Below are positions 33,996 through 45,329 of a DNA stretch of 64,000 nt, piece after piece. Under the pieces are notes generated by a model. That model ran no database searches. It saw nothing but the letters and a program-made list of their open reading frames with translations, and had not been told where the DNA came from. The first letter of the stretch is position 1; every line of letters begins with the position of its first letter. Position numbers and translations under genes: made by a program. The stretch is from Cyrtodaria siliqua (taxonomy: Eukaryota; Mollusca; Bivalvia; Adapedonta; Hiatellidae). The stretch lies in the NCBI GenBank assembly GCA_037043455.1, contig JAWPHD010008221.1, positions 53,919 to 117,918 of the forward strand. Reading direction: 5' to 3'.

Positions 33996-34439
33996 TAATC
34001 CAGCAACCCTCCTTCGGTAACCGGTTTCCAATTTATTTTTCAGGTCAACCTAATACCTTAGTCCAGATAAGCCATGCATAAAATTGTAGGGAAAACCTAC
34101 CCTTGTCTTGAAATGTCATAAATGTTAAGAACGTTTTGCACATAACTCTGAGTTAAAGACACTTTTTGTCTGAAAAAATAAAATGTTTTATTGATTAATT
34201 TATTGCTCTAATATGTTCTCAAAATGAAGGAGTCAAAGGAAAACAACACATTTTGCGGAAAATATGAGCTGAATTTTACTTGTCAGTAGTGTTGCTAAGC
34301 AAGTGACCATGACGGTGAAGGTATAAACTATCTAACCGTGAAATTAGTACAAAACGTAGCCAGAGCCTTGAGTATGCGGAATACCAGTTTTACTTTGCGA
34401 ACGTGTAGGGTTGTTGGGTGTGGGTTGTTGTTTTTTTTT

Positions 34440-34462
34440 TAGGTGGGGGGGGGGGGGGGGGG
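34440..34462 (+). repeat. Poly-G tract
   Basis: A run of about 22 G after gtt and t runs, within the large insertion. Similar G runs occur at about 56,341 and 63,916. Confidence 0.9.
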
Positions 34463-34485
34463 TTGTAGGGGTGCAGGGGTGGGTA

Positions 34486-34998
34486 CGGTGGCATGGTCCT
34501 ACTGAAAATATTATGAATGTAAAAGAAAGATATATTGAACGCTGGCGAAGTTCATATAAGGGCAACCGCATGCTGGCGTGTTTGAATAGTTCCAGAATAG
34601 ATTATTAGGATGATTGTTAGTCTTCACTATCAGATGACCATGGAGGAGAAAATGCCCTCTTTTTTTCTTTTTTTTTTACTTTTTTTTATATATATAAAGA
34701 CCCTTTTTTTAAAGCCGCCCCATATATGGGGACATAATAGATCGGGGCGGCGGTTTTACGGTGGCATGCTCCCACTGAAAATCGTATGAATGTAAAAAAA
34801 AAAAAAAGAGTACATAGAACGCTGGAAGGTCAACGTCAAAAGCTCATATAAGGGCAACCGCAGGCTGGCGTGTTTGAATAGTTGCCATAGGTTGTTAGTC
34901 TTCAAATTCAGATGACCATGGAGAAGATGCCCTCTTTCTTCTCATTTTTTTTTAAATATTTTTAAAAGCCGCCCCATATATGGGGACATAATAGATCG
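34486..34998 (+). repeat. Tandem duplication of about 265 bp
   Basis: ggtggcatggtcctactgaa .. agggcaaccgcatgctggcg .. gccgccccatatatggggac is followed by a second copy (ggtggcatgctcccactgaa .. agggcaaccgcaggctggcg .. gccgccccatatatggggac). The second copy runs into SINE-like text at 34,965. Confidence 0.8.
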
Positions 34999-35345
34999 GA
35001 ATTCGGGAACGTGCCCTACACCAGAGACGTAATAAACCATTATTTCTTAGATATGTGTCTAAACTTATTAAAGCTGGATTCCTGTGGTTCTTTTTTGGAA
35101 AATAGACTGAACTAGTTTAAACATATTTTATTCATTGTATTTACAAGTTATGCATATATATAATAACAACAAATGAAGGATTGGAACGGAAGCGTAATGC
35201 TTATTAAGTTCCTTTTCTTACTCAAATACACTAGACCGCCCGTTTTACATCCCTGTCCAATCAACGTGGCTAAGGGAAAGTGTCTTGCCCAAGAACGCAC
35301 CGACGAATATGTAGCGTCGATGGGGCTTGTACATGGGTCCTCCGG
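34965..35345 (-). mobile_element. Diverged relative of the SINE, with the same central block
   Basis: On the minus strand it shares gtgcgttcttgggcaagaca and actttcccttagcc with the SINE at 40,234-40,550. It also shares the gccgcccc, gggaac.tgccctac and ttcctgtggttcttt blocks in the right order, with added sequence between. The head and tail differ, so it looks like another subfamily. Confidence 0.55.
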
Positions 35346-35684
35346 GGTTTCACGTCCACTGCATGGGTCACGCCGAGATAAAACGACAACATGGATCGTA
35401 AATGACATATGGTCAGTACCGTGATTGTGGTAATATGTCAGATTACGTGCTAAGTTACTGATTAATAGCCCGTATATACATCTAATTGAATTTAATATCA
35501 CTTTTAATAGCTTGTAGTTCAATTGTGATGTTGAATTGATGTATTGTAACATATCTGCAATAAAGTATTAGTAAACTAAACTGTTTATAGCGCGTAAATA
35601 GTGTGGACGTTTACGTGTATTGCTGGATTGTGAGTGTAATGATCCACCCCCTCCCCACCCCCCTCCCCGCCCTCTCATAGACAC

Positions 35685-35878
35685 GTTGAACCGTGGCTCT
35701 ATCGTAAATGGAGTATATAGAATGTGCAGCAACTATGCAGTTCTGCAGGTAAGACGGTTCTATGCCTATTCTCCATATTGTATCTTGATGTAAATGGAGT
35801 ATGAGCCGGACACGTTCATTCCTGTTAGGCACCATATAACCTTTCATGTGCTGGTGCGCCTTAAACCTAATTCAATTC
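35685..35878 (+). repeat. Dispersed repeat family R2, copy 2
   Basis: gtaaatggagtatatagaat, gcagcaactatgcagttctg, gttcattcctgttaggcacc, catgtgctggtgcgccttaa. Closest to the reversed copy at 43,387-43,572. Confidence 0.8.
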
Positions 35879-35899
35879 ATTCTGTGACTTAAGGCAGAT

Positions 35900-36860
35900 G
35901 CGGATTCTGGATTTGAGATGGTGGTGTAATTTTCCACTATTTCAAAGTACATCATGAACAATTACGTTGCCCGGTAACTACTGTTTTGTGAACATAAATT
36001 GAGTTAAGTATATGCTATTGGTGATTTGGCGCGTACATGATGTTAAGATAATTGGTCACTAGGCGCCGTGGCTGTGACATGCAAAACGGAACGTCAAGCA
36101 ATGGCTCTGTTGAGAACCTTGCTATAACACCAAGAATATATAAACATGTTACCTGTATTTTATTAGTTCCATACCGGTTTAAACTGGAGGGTACTATAGG
36201 TCAACCCCTGTCCGTCCGTACATTCGGTTCCAATAATCTGTCAGTAAGAATGAATGGTTCCCCTGAGATATAATTAACACGGTGGTGAAACCACGTGACT
36301 TTTTGATCGGTTTCTTGGCAAAAAAAATATCAAAAAACCGCTCAATTCAGTTTTTGCTTCATACCTTCATTTAAAGAATTGTCTTCACCTAAAGCGTATA
36401 TACCTGTACAAACTGAGATCTTCTCTTCTCCGAAAACGGTAAAAAAGGTATTCCTCCATTTCTTTCTAAGATTAGCCTTCCCAAAATGTTTACGGTCATA
36501 GATTTCTTTAAAAATCCGACACTTTCGGAGGGCTACTCTCCGGAAGTACTGGATGCAAGGAATTATTCTTTGCGGCGGAGGGGTACTTGTGTTTTAGTCG
36601 AGTACAATTCGTTAGATATTAACAAAGTTATAAATCTGAATCAAGCGTGCTGTTTATATTTTACAATTAACAAGTCTCTATTGGACACAAAATATGCCCA
36701 TTCTGCCGGCGAATATATTTGTGCATAGTTTTACCAAATATCCTGATATGATATTGGTAATATATTAAAATAAATGTTTTAAAAAGGTGTATATGCATGA
36801 AGTAACTGTTGAATTGCCGGCGAATTGATGCTTTGCACCATTTTTTTCTTGTTTGTAACT
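35900..36860. other. No gene seen
   Basis: Short frames (73-80 codons at 36,052 and 36,486) resemble nothing known and have no splice context. No repeat family is recognised. Confidence 0.4.
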
Positions 36861-36879
36861 GTGATAAATGATTGTAAGT

Positions 36880-37400
36880 GTTAGTGCCGCGACATAATAC
36901 GAACTCCGTTGTTACCAGGGCGATTGGTATGGTTTTCGAACTTGACCGAGTTTCATAAAGATGAAAGAACAAATACTGAAATTATTTAGCGAACATCGTT
37001 AACATTGTCACTTTTCAATAATTAAAGGCCTACAACTCCGTTGTTACCGGGGCGATTTTCAATAAAGGGCCATAACTCCGTTGTTACCGAGGCGATTGGG
37101 CTGGTTTTCAAACTAGACTGAGATATTATGCCCGTAAATATTATTTCCAAGTTTCATAGGGATTGGATAATAAGTGTTCGACTTAAAGGGCGGATATCGC
37201 AAAATTGTCAATTTTCAATAATTAAAGTTGTTACTCGGACGATTGAGCTGTTTTTCGAACTTGACCGAGATATTATTACCATAAACATTATTTACAAGTT
37301 TTATATTGATTGGATAATGTGTTTGAGTTAGCAAGTAGACATCGCAAAACGTAACAGACAGGCGGACGCCACAACATAATACGTCCTGTCTTAGTACAAA
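36880..37400 (+). repeat. Bivalve tandem-type repeat
   Basis: Units of about 110-150 bp around aactccgttgttaccagggc, ggttttcgaacttgaccgag and ccaagtttcatagggattgg. It ends with the usual cagacaggcggacgccacaa. Confidence 0.75.
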
Positions 37401-37409
37401 AAAAGTCAA

Positions 37410-38330
37410 TTGGATTCGCTACCGTGATTAAACTAGAAGGGTGTAGACTGTCGCTTTTTTTCTCTACCTCCAACACAGAAAATCGACCGTCAGAAGAAGT
37501 GTTGAAAATGACCTAAAGCACCATACCAAAAAATAGCTTGTTATATATCTGTGTGTCAGTTTGTGGCATTACAGATATTTGAAGTAATTTCAAATCAAGA
37601 TCAGCCTCTGAGAGGGTAACTTTATGTACTCCCTCGAGGAGCAAGTAGAGAAATTGCTACTTTAATTATCTCGCTCTATGAACAAATACATACATTGCCA
37701 GTCTGTTGGTTTAGTTAATAATCTCATAGTTGTTTATGATAATATATTAATTTAAAAACTGAGTTGCGATATTTCAACTGATGTCTTTTCGAAAATTTAC
37801 CAGTATATGGTTATAATGGCTTGCAACTTAAAATTAATACATAAGTAAACTAATAGTGAATGTATCGTTGTGTAGCAACATGTCGATCAAAGTTATTGTT
37901 TTCTCTGCTAATCATGTCTAAAGCTCTTCCAGTGTCAATATTTAACTAAATTATCAAACAAAGCCAACATACTACCAACTGAGGAAATACCATGATAAAA
38001 TAAACGAAAGCACATGGTAATAATAGTATATTTTATTATCATTTATCTTGCCGATAAAACAAAATACAACCAATATTTAGTGAACAAAATTTTTACCAAA
38101 CTGAAATGGAGGTAATTTCAAAATAATTAATTTGATGTCACTGTTTTCCACTTCTTAATTGAAAGGGACAATCTATGTTGATATTATAAAACTCTCACCC
38201 TTAGTTTTCCTTCATAACTTGCATTTGTTTAATCATTAATATAAATTATAAGAAAGAATAGTATAATGATAATTATTTTTGCTGATTGTTGATTGTATTG
38301 TTCCAATAATAGTTTCACAACATAGTAGAA
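37410..38330. other. No gene seen; AT-rich
   Basis: Nothing recognised apart from homopolymer-rich DNA. Confidence 0.4.
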
Positions 38331-38334
38331 TAAG

Positions 38335-39535
38335 AACAAAACAAGAGGCAAAATATGGCCTGTGGACGCTCTACTGGCCAAAATGGCTCTTGTGCATAGG
38401 TTGTCATCATAAAATTCACTTCAGTACTTCTTTTAAAAAAATTGCAAATAAACACAACAACAACAACAAAAAAGAGAAATTTAAACCTTTGACCCATGTT
38501 AACAATTAAAACAAACTCACAATTTTAATTTTAAAAAATAAATAATAATAAACATTAAACTTAAACAAGTTTCAAAAAAAAAAAAAAAAAAAGAACAACC
38601 AACAATTAAAAAACACATGTAATGATCAAATCATAAATAAAAACTATTTAAATATTTCTCTTTAACAACCAAAAAAATAATATAAAACAAGAGGTCAGTG
38701 ACCTTGAAGCTGTACTGGTAGGTTTTGATAGCTAGCTCAGCATTCCTGTGAAGTTTCAGATGCGCCTTAAAATCCAATTCAAATTCATGAAAATATGTGA
38801 GGTTGATTCAGAGGAGTAGTCGTTATAAGTTTTTATTACTATATAACTCTATGTAAACAAGGATGGCCACTGGCAGCCATGTTTAATGTTGAATCAAAAT
38901 AATTTTCAGCAAGGATCCATTCCAGCCCTCGATCGATACTAGTATCATCTCTCGTGCTTGGCGCTTGTAATTATGGGGGAAAAATAGTCCGGTCAGGTGA
39001 TTTGCATAATAAAGTTAGGGACCACAACCCAGGTTTTAGGACCCAATCTAGCCACGCTGGACAAAAGCATCCAACTTTCCTCAAATGTGTGTTTTATATT
39101 TCTATGTACTTTTAAAAGGGTCTCCAAAGGTTCGTGAATCCCTAAATGTATTAGGATTATATGCACACCGAATTACCGCACCGCGGATGAAGTCCTAAAA
39201 AATCAGGAGGGCACCTGCCGAATATCAGTGATGAATTTGAAAAATTCGAAATGACGTGAGTATGAACAAGGACCAACATCATGTCTGGCTGATCATTTTA
39301 GAAAAAGTCCCTTATCAAAATCACTTATAGCTTTCAAAATAGTTTTTAAAAATCTACTTTTAGCAATGGCGGCCATCTTGAAATTCCGTCCGACCTGAAT
39401 ATATGCTAGGATCAACTAAACCTCAAGAGCAACATTCCTGTGAAGTTTCATGAAAATCTGTCAATAGTCGCCTAAAGAAAAAGCTTACGGACAGACGGAC
39501 GACGCACCACAGCATAAGCGCCGAGCTAATAATGT
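38335..39535 (-). repeat. Two bivalve repeats whose reversed ends read CCTCTTGTTT
   Basis: aaacaagaggcaaaatatgg at 38,338 and aaacaagaggtcagtgacct at 38,688 are starts on the plus strand (ends on minus). The second continues with ttgatagctagctcagcatt, cctgtgaagtttcag and gatggccactggcagccatg, then gacagacggacgacgcacca near 39,510. The second family recurs at 51,020-51,480. Confidence 0.7.
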
Positions 39536-39539
39536 AGAA

Positions 39540-40220
39540 TTAAAATTAAGAAATAATAAATATGTACCTGTATTTTATCGGTGAATAAAATAAAATAGTA
39601 GGTACTTATTTATTATTTTGATTCTAACACAACAATAACCCCATTGTTTACGCTATTGTTTGGGCACTATATATTATCTCGGAGGTCAAGATAATCAGGC
39701 TGCTATGTTTACAGGCTGTTCCATTGGGCGCCTCCGTATTCAAAGTTCTGTGTTTCAATACACTAGTAGTCACGTGACAAACAATTAAGTCGTATATTAC
39801 GTCATATAGCTTGCGCTGTATGACGTCAAACGTTCTCAGCTTATTCAAGATGCTTATTAATGTTATATGTACTGATGCATATGATGGGTTTATATCGGGG
39901 TGTGCACACGGATTGGGAGAATGGCAATGTTTTTGTAATTAACATTTCATTAAAATTACTGTTGAGTTTGTCTTCGTGACGTTTATTTACCAAGTGACAT
40001 CATGAAACGCGGCGCTTCCAACGGATGAAATATACGCAGAGAATTAATGGAACAGCTGTAGTTTATCGTAGAATATTATACAGCTGTCTCTCTTCTTTGT
40101 GTATATGAAAGACTGCGGAGGTAATGTTAGAATAAATAATAATACATTTGAACTCACGACCCCCAGTTCCTAATTTTGCATATTTAGGAAAATCAAGGGC
40201 CAATACTGTGGTGTAACTGG
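39540..40220. other. No gene seen
   Basis: AT-rich DNA with no recognised exon. The short minus-strand frame at 39,648-39,848 resembles no family. Confidence 0.4.
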
Positions 40221-40221
40221 T

Positions 40222-40562
40222 CTGATCAGGCTGAGAGGGCTGTGGCGCAGTCGGTAGCACGGCGGATTTGTAACCAGAGGCCCCGGGTTCAATTCTCCAT
40301 GGTGCCACTGAGTATCGTCGGTGTGTTCTTGGGCAAGACACTTTCCCATAGCCTCGTACGTCGGATGGGGACGTAAATCGGATGTTCCCGTGTATCGGTC
40401 TATCCTCCAAGCATATTAAAGAACAATAGGAATCTATTCGATAATAAGAGTAGGGCACGTGTCCCGGATGTCTATGTATCCTTTCGCTCTCTCTGGGGAG
40501 GCTCTAAATAACCTATTTTGTGTTGATGAGCTGTTAAACAACATTCAATTCTGATCAGGCTG
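40222..40562 (+). mobile_element. Full-length tRNA-derived SINE with 12-bp target duplication
   Basis: Body 40,234-40,550. A-box tggcgcagtcggtagc and B-box gggttcaattc lie in the tRNA-like head, followed by the central block gtgttcttgggcaagacact and the tail gttaaacaacattcaatt. ctgatcaggctg flanks both sides (40,222-40,233 and 40,551-40,562), showing retroposition. There is no poly(A), so the tail probably copies a partner LINE 3' end. Confidence 0.92.
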
Positions 40563-40832
40563 GTTTTTGAACTTCGCCAAGCTTTCCTAGAAACAAATAC
40601 ACTGACAAAGTTTGGTAAAGATCAACTTAAAAATAAAGGCCCTATCTTGTTAACAAGCGAAAGTTACCGATCGAAGATATATATCTTTGAACAGTATATC
40701 TTCGAACCATCTATTAACGCATTAATATGACCATGACTGTGAATATAAAATAGTGAGCTTCCATATTAGTATTATTTAAACTTTGTCTCGTAATTTTGCA
40801 TGATGTTGTCACAGTTGTTTCGACTAGTTCAT

Positions 40833-41149
40833 TTAAAGGGACACAGGCAATCTTGATTTTTTTAAAAACTCACGGTGTCCCGTTATTTTTTTCGTAACTT
40901 GCATTTGTTCAATTATTAATATTAATTGTTAGAAAAGTTCAAAGTAAATTGTTTTGATATATTATTGACTTTTGATAATATTGCAGCAATAATATATTTA
41001 AACAATATGTAGAATAATGAAGGAAAACAATTATTGTTTTATTTCAATATATGCAAGGAGTTTTTAAGTCAAAATGATACGGGATTAATAAAACACGTAC
41101 TAATTATAATGCATGAAATAAAACTCAAGATTGCCATGTGTCCCTTTAA
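40833..41149. mobile_element. MITE with TTAA target sites (piggyBac-like)
   Basis: Ends ttaaagggacacaggcaatc and its reverse gattgccatgtgtcccttta meet TTAA at 40,833-40,836 and 41,146-41,149. The interior is about 310 bp and AT-rich, with no coding. TTAA duplication with AAAGGG ends fits a non-autonomous piggyBac-type element. Confidence 0.75.
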
Positions 41150-41179
41150 GCTTGAACTTAAATGTATTTAACTCTCCCT

Positions 41180-41684
41180 TTAAAGGGACACTATCCGTAA
41201 CTTTTAGCTTATAAAACACACACTAATTATGTTCGCACACATTACACACCAAACATTACTGAATATTTACTAATTAAAGCAGAATTGTTTGACGGAATTC
41301 AATCGCGGTACAAAAAAAAGTGAAACCATTTCGGGCGTTTGAACTCGCAGCCCAAACTAAAATTATACTCGCGGTAATAATAGTGAACGTAAAGTGGTCG
41401 ACCTAGCTCCCAACTGAGCTAAGCGGGCTATACATATTACGCTCCATGGTCAAAACTTAAAGCGCTAATGGAAGTCACGTGATCGCAGAAAAGGTAAATA
41501 CGGTGGGTCCCACTTTATTTACAAATAATAATTTAAGCTTTTTTTTTTCAAGCTCACGAATGTATTACTACAGACTTCTTAGTGTCTATGCTCATGTTTT
41601 CATGTATATATTTCACTGAATAAAAGTCAGACAGTTATTTGGTTATGCTCCCTATCTGCTTACTTACGGACAGTGTCCCTTTAA
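41180..41684. mobile_element. Second TTAA-flanked MITE, carrying a tRNA-like stretch
   Basis: Inverted ends agggacactatccgtaac and gttacggacagtgtccct (imperfect) are flanked by TTAA at 41,180-41,183 and 41,681-41,684. Inside, on the minus strand at 41,333-41,432, is a tRNA-like piece with A-box TTAGCTCAGTTGGGAGC and B-box GAGTTCAAACGCCC. Confidence 0.7.
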
Positions 41685-42194
41685 GGAATACGGTTGATTG
41701 TTTGACCGTCACTTTCCTGGTGGAGAGCTATTGCTCTCGCACACAATATGTCTCAATAGAAAACAGCTATTCCAATGTCTTAAAATACACGGGCCATAGT
41801 TGTCTCTCTAATATTTTTTTATATTTTTTTTTTATATCATTCTCACAAGACACTATTGTTGGTTCTATAGCAATGGGAATAATATATTCACTTGGCATTT
41901 TTGCGCTTTTAAATGTTGGTTGTAAATGGCAAATTGCATGAAGCGCGTTATCTTAACTGTACATCAGACAAATTGTCATTTATTTTGCCAATGTCGCTCT
42001 TATATAATGTCTACATTTGTGGTGTTTGTGGTGTTAAAACTGCTTCAAATGGATTGCACGGAAGTGACGTCCCGTGTTCTGCATTTTGTACATTTTCGGA
42101 GGATCCCTGTACATGTACTTCATGTAGTCAACCTGAAAGAGAAAAAATATTTTTGTCATCCAACAACTTAAACACCCCTTTCATGAATTATTCA

Positions 42195-43125
42195 ACTTAA
42201 AGGGACAAGAGGCAATCTGGATTTAGTGTGATTGGTGAATATAGCACCATTAGTTAGCACTATATATACATTCTCTTGTAGTATTTCATTGTGACCCTCC
42301 CATAAAAGTAAATATTTTCCATCTTTTTATGCCCCGAACAATTATAGTAATCGCACCGTCCGTCTGTCCGTCCCATTCTGTCCGGATTCTGTCTGTCTGT
42401 CCGTCCGTCATTCCGATTTTCGTGTCCGGACTGTACCTTCAAAACCCCTGCAAAATAACAAGATGTGGATGTGCCCAGGTCTGTACCTCAAAGGTCAAGG
42501 TCACACTTGAAGTTCATAGGTCAAAAACAGGTAAGCAATTTAGTGTCCGGACCGTAACGTCACAACTCCTGCAGTTTTTTTTTTAATAACTTGGCACAAG
42601 TGATCACCATAACAAGACGATGTGTCGCGCGCAAAACCCAGATCCGTACCTCAAAGGTCAAGGTTACACTTGAAGTTTATACAGGTACGCAATTTCGTGT
42701 TCGGACCGTAACGTCACAACCACTGCAGGGATTTATAAATAACTTGGCACAACTGATTATCATAACAAAACGATGTGTCGCGCGCAAAAGCAGGTCGTCA
42801 AGGTCACACTTGGAGGTCAAAAGTCAAATTGTGTCCGGTCAATAACTCTGGCATTCATAGACGGATTTTCAAATAACTTGGCACAAGTGCTCACACAACA
42901 AGGCGATGTGTCACGCACAAAATTCAGGTCTGTGGCCCCAAGGTCAAGATCACACTTAGAGGTAAATCGTGTCCGGTCAATAACTTGTGATTGCCTGGAC
43001 GGATTTTCAAATAACTTGGCTCAAGTGCTCACCACAACCAAACGACGGTTTGTGCGCAAAATCAAGGTCCATGGCTCCAAGTTCATACTTAGAGTTCACT
43101 TCGGAGGCATTATTCACTTAGTGAT
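42195..43125 (+). repeat. Bivalve tandem-type repeat
   Basis: Begins near the half-MITE end cttaaagggacaagaggcaa, then taatcgcaccgtccgtctgt and units of about 130-150 bp around aaggtcaaggtcacacttga, gtgtccggaccgtaacgtca, ataacttggcacaa and gatgtgtcgcgcgcaaaa. Frames of about 85-127 codons inside it follow the repeat and are not genes. Confidence 0.75.
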
Positions 43126-43386
43126 ATTTCTTGTTATGTTTAATGTTTCAGTGTAAAATATTTACACATTTTTGAATTAAGAAGTTTTTCTTTCCTAATC
43201 TTTTGCTTTGGGAATAGTATAATTTTTTGGGACCACTTATATAAGGGGAGAAAACACTGCTTATTTTAACTGATTTCTTTCAAATTCCAATAGATCCACT
43301 ATTTGTCAGGTGAAAACGTTTAAAAGTTATCCATCATTAATCATTAACGGTCACGTCGAACGATATAAATATGTAACTGAACTGAA

Positions 43387-43572
43387 CTGGGTTTTAAGGT
43401 GCACCAACACATGAAAGGTTATATGGTGCCTAACAGAAAAGAACTTGCCAGGCTCATCCTTCATTTACATCAAGATAAAATACGGAGAATGGGCTTAGAA
43501 CCTTTTCACCTGCAGAACTGCAGAGTTGCTGCCAATTCTATAGTAGATACTACATTTACGATGGAGCCACGT
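43387..43572 (-). repeat. Dispersed repeat family R2, copy 3 (reversed)
   Basis: aaggtgcaccaacacatgaa, ggttatatggtgcctaacag, ctgcagaactgcagagttgc: reverse complement of the 35,685-35,878 copy. Confidence 0.8.
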
Positions 43573-43599
43573 TTTTACGTTTGCATTTAAGAAATATGT

Positions 43600-44866
43600 T
43601 TTTTTCCATACAAACTTGAACATGTTTTAACCCCCTGTGTTAGAATCGCTATTGGCCGTGATTCTTTTTAAGTAACTTATCTCCACATTAAATTATAATA
43701 AATGATCTTATTGTTTGGGGCGCTATAGTTTTCGCCAAAGGTTTGTTTTACTTTTCAGATACAATTTGATAACCGGAAGTGCCTTAATATGTTTTATATA
43801 GTGGTAAAACAGACATTTTAGTGGTAAATGACGTATTTTTAAAATTGGTCGAGAAATAAAAATTTCACACGCGAAAATGGCTTTGTATAGGGCATATTTA
43901 TATTTTGATACAAACATTGTCTCCATCAAAAAAAGTTTGTTTTTTTTTGGAATTTCTATCAAACAATGGTTTAACTTGTTGGACAAGTCTCTAGTTATGG
44001 ACGCTTCTTGCGAAAGATTGGGTGTTTCGATTTTTGTCTAAAATATTTTGGATGCTGCATACAGTCGTCATTGGTCATTCTGTAACCTGGACATCAGATG
44101 TTTTGTACCCTGTACTCAGTTTACATGTTCCATGTTTAATTACGTGAATAATATGTATGCGTACGACACGTTCAATGGATGGGCATGAACAGGGAAAAAG
44201 AAAAATAGATGCGTTTTCTATGCATGCTCTTGGTACTCTGTAGGCATTTTTTTTCCAAAGGTCTCACTGAAACCTCAATACATGTGTTTATAAACGTTGA
44301 ATACTAAATCACTCCGACATAGTACACATGCAAAAACATGGATTTGTACAACAAGTACAAATCCTTGGCAAAAAGGAGTGTCAGCATTAGAATTATTAAA
44401 AACTTACCAGTTCAACATTGTCCAAGTTCCAGTCAGTCAGTGTTTATAGCTGTGTTCCATTTTCGTGCATCTCCTGATACTTCGGGAATCTTTCCAGCAA
44501 TTAGTTGTATTTTAGCAATACTTATATCATTCTTGAACTCTGCCAGGACCTGTATAATTTTCACCACAGACTGTCAACAGGTGAAGACGATCTTGTTGTT
44601 GGCAATTTGTATAGGTATTTATTTACCTGAGCATCGTCTGGCCAGAAACGAACATTTTAATTTTTCAGATGTCACTGGGTGTTGTTGCTTGCCGATTTTA
44701 GTATATTATCGGTCAACACTATTATTGTCAAACATACCATTCGATAGAATATATAATTCTTCTGTCAAAAAACAATATTTTTATATCGATATTCCTCTTC
44801 GTATTTTGCACAAACACCCGCGTAGAAACTGTGCGGGATTTATCCCACATTTTTGAATACGGCTGG
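43600..44866. other. No gene assigned; a possible minus-strand coding fragment
   Basis: On the minus strand near 44,560-44,430 a short frame reads QVLAEFKNDISIAKIQLIAG then KIPEVSGDARKWNTAI, which looks protein-like. An adjacent frame holds VRFWPDDAQVNKYLYKLP. Neither was matched to a family. The overlapping 172-codon plus frame is judged a shadow. Confidence 0.2.
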
Positions 44867-44950
44867 TCATGAGTGTGATATCGGGAGGACCAAAGTAGAC
44901 TGGTACCCGGTACGCAGCATAGTCTACTGGTCCCCGAATTCACACTCTTG
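44867..44950. repeat. 84-bp near-perfect palindrome at the right end of the big insertion
   Basis: gagtgtgatatcgggaggac .. agtagact at the left is mirrored by agtctactggtccccgaatt .. cacactc at the right, with a loop around ggtacccggtacgcagcat. Arms are about 28 bases. It lies about 12 bases inside the insertion boundary at 44,962. Confidence 0.8.
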
Positions 44951-44962
44951 ATTGCAGGGTTA

Positions 44963-45227
44963 CATTTGAACATTCTAATATGTCTTCGACTGGGATTTTA
45001 TTCTTTTTTGCTATTTTTTCAAGTTTTGGCGATAAGCCCTGATACTTAGACTGTTCCAAGTTTATAGCAAACAAGTACATTTTGTCATAGTAAACTAAAG
45101 GTTTTAACAGCATGTGAACTAATGGGTTTGTCTTGCCAGAACGTTAATTACCACATGTAAGCATTCTAAAACAACAGTCTGACATATATTTCCACATCTG
45201 TTTGAAATTACCATTTTCTGTCTTCAT
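44963..45227 (-). pseudogene. Viral genome-packaging ATPase, N-terminal piece
   Basis: Minus-strand frame from ATG 45,225-45,227 (KTENGNFKQMWKYMSDCC) to the Walker A region, where G-N-stop-R-S-G-K-T places an in-frame TAA (45,144-45,146) inside the P-loop. It then reads PLVHMLLKPLVYYDKMYLFA and continues to the break at 44,963. It ends where the C-terminal piece at 33,995 begins. The combined length of about 210 codons suits the family. The in-frame stop in the P-loop and the insertion both break it. Confidence 0.65.
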
Positions 45228-45274
45228 GTCATAGTTTGGAATTTATATTATAATAATACTTGGTTAATACCTCT

Positions 45275-45318
45275 CTTAACGTATCTTAACTTATCTTAAC
45301 TTATCTTAACTTATGCTA
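45275..45318. repeat. Short 10-bp tandem repeat
   Basis: Four to five copies of ttatcttaac. Confidence 0.85.
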
Positions 45319-45329
45319 TTTTATCACAC

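Larger units (their letters stand above)
33996..44962. mobile_element. Insertion of about 11 kb within the viral ATPase gene
   Basis: The 9-mer catttgaac occurs at 33,987-33,995 and at 44,963-44,971, exactly where the two ATPase pieces break. Removing one copy with the insert would leave the two pieces in the same frame. The insert ends are weakly inverted (taatccagcaacc against taaccctgcaatc, 10 of 13). Inside are secondary elements (SINEs, MITEs, arrays) but no recognised transposase. A 9-bp duplication is usual for Mutator-like transposons, though the class is only a guess. Confidence 0.6.

Noticed and set aside
42591..43156. Frames of 84-127 codons
   Set aside because: They follow the units of a dispersed tandem-type repeat.
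44338..44856. 172-codon plus frame
   Set aside because: No family resemblance and no splice sites; the minus strand of the same bases gives more protein-like fragments. It lies inside the large insertion.
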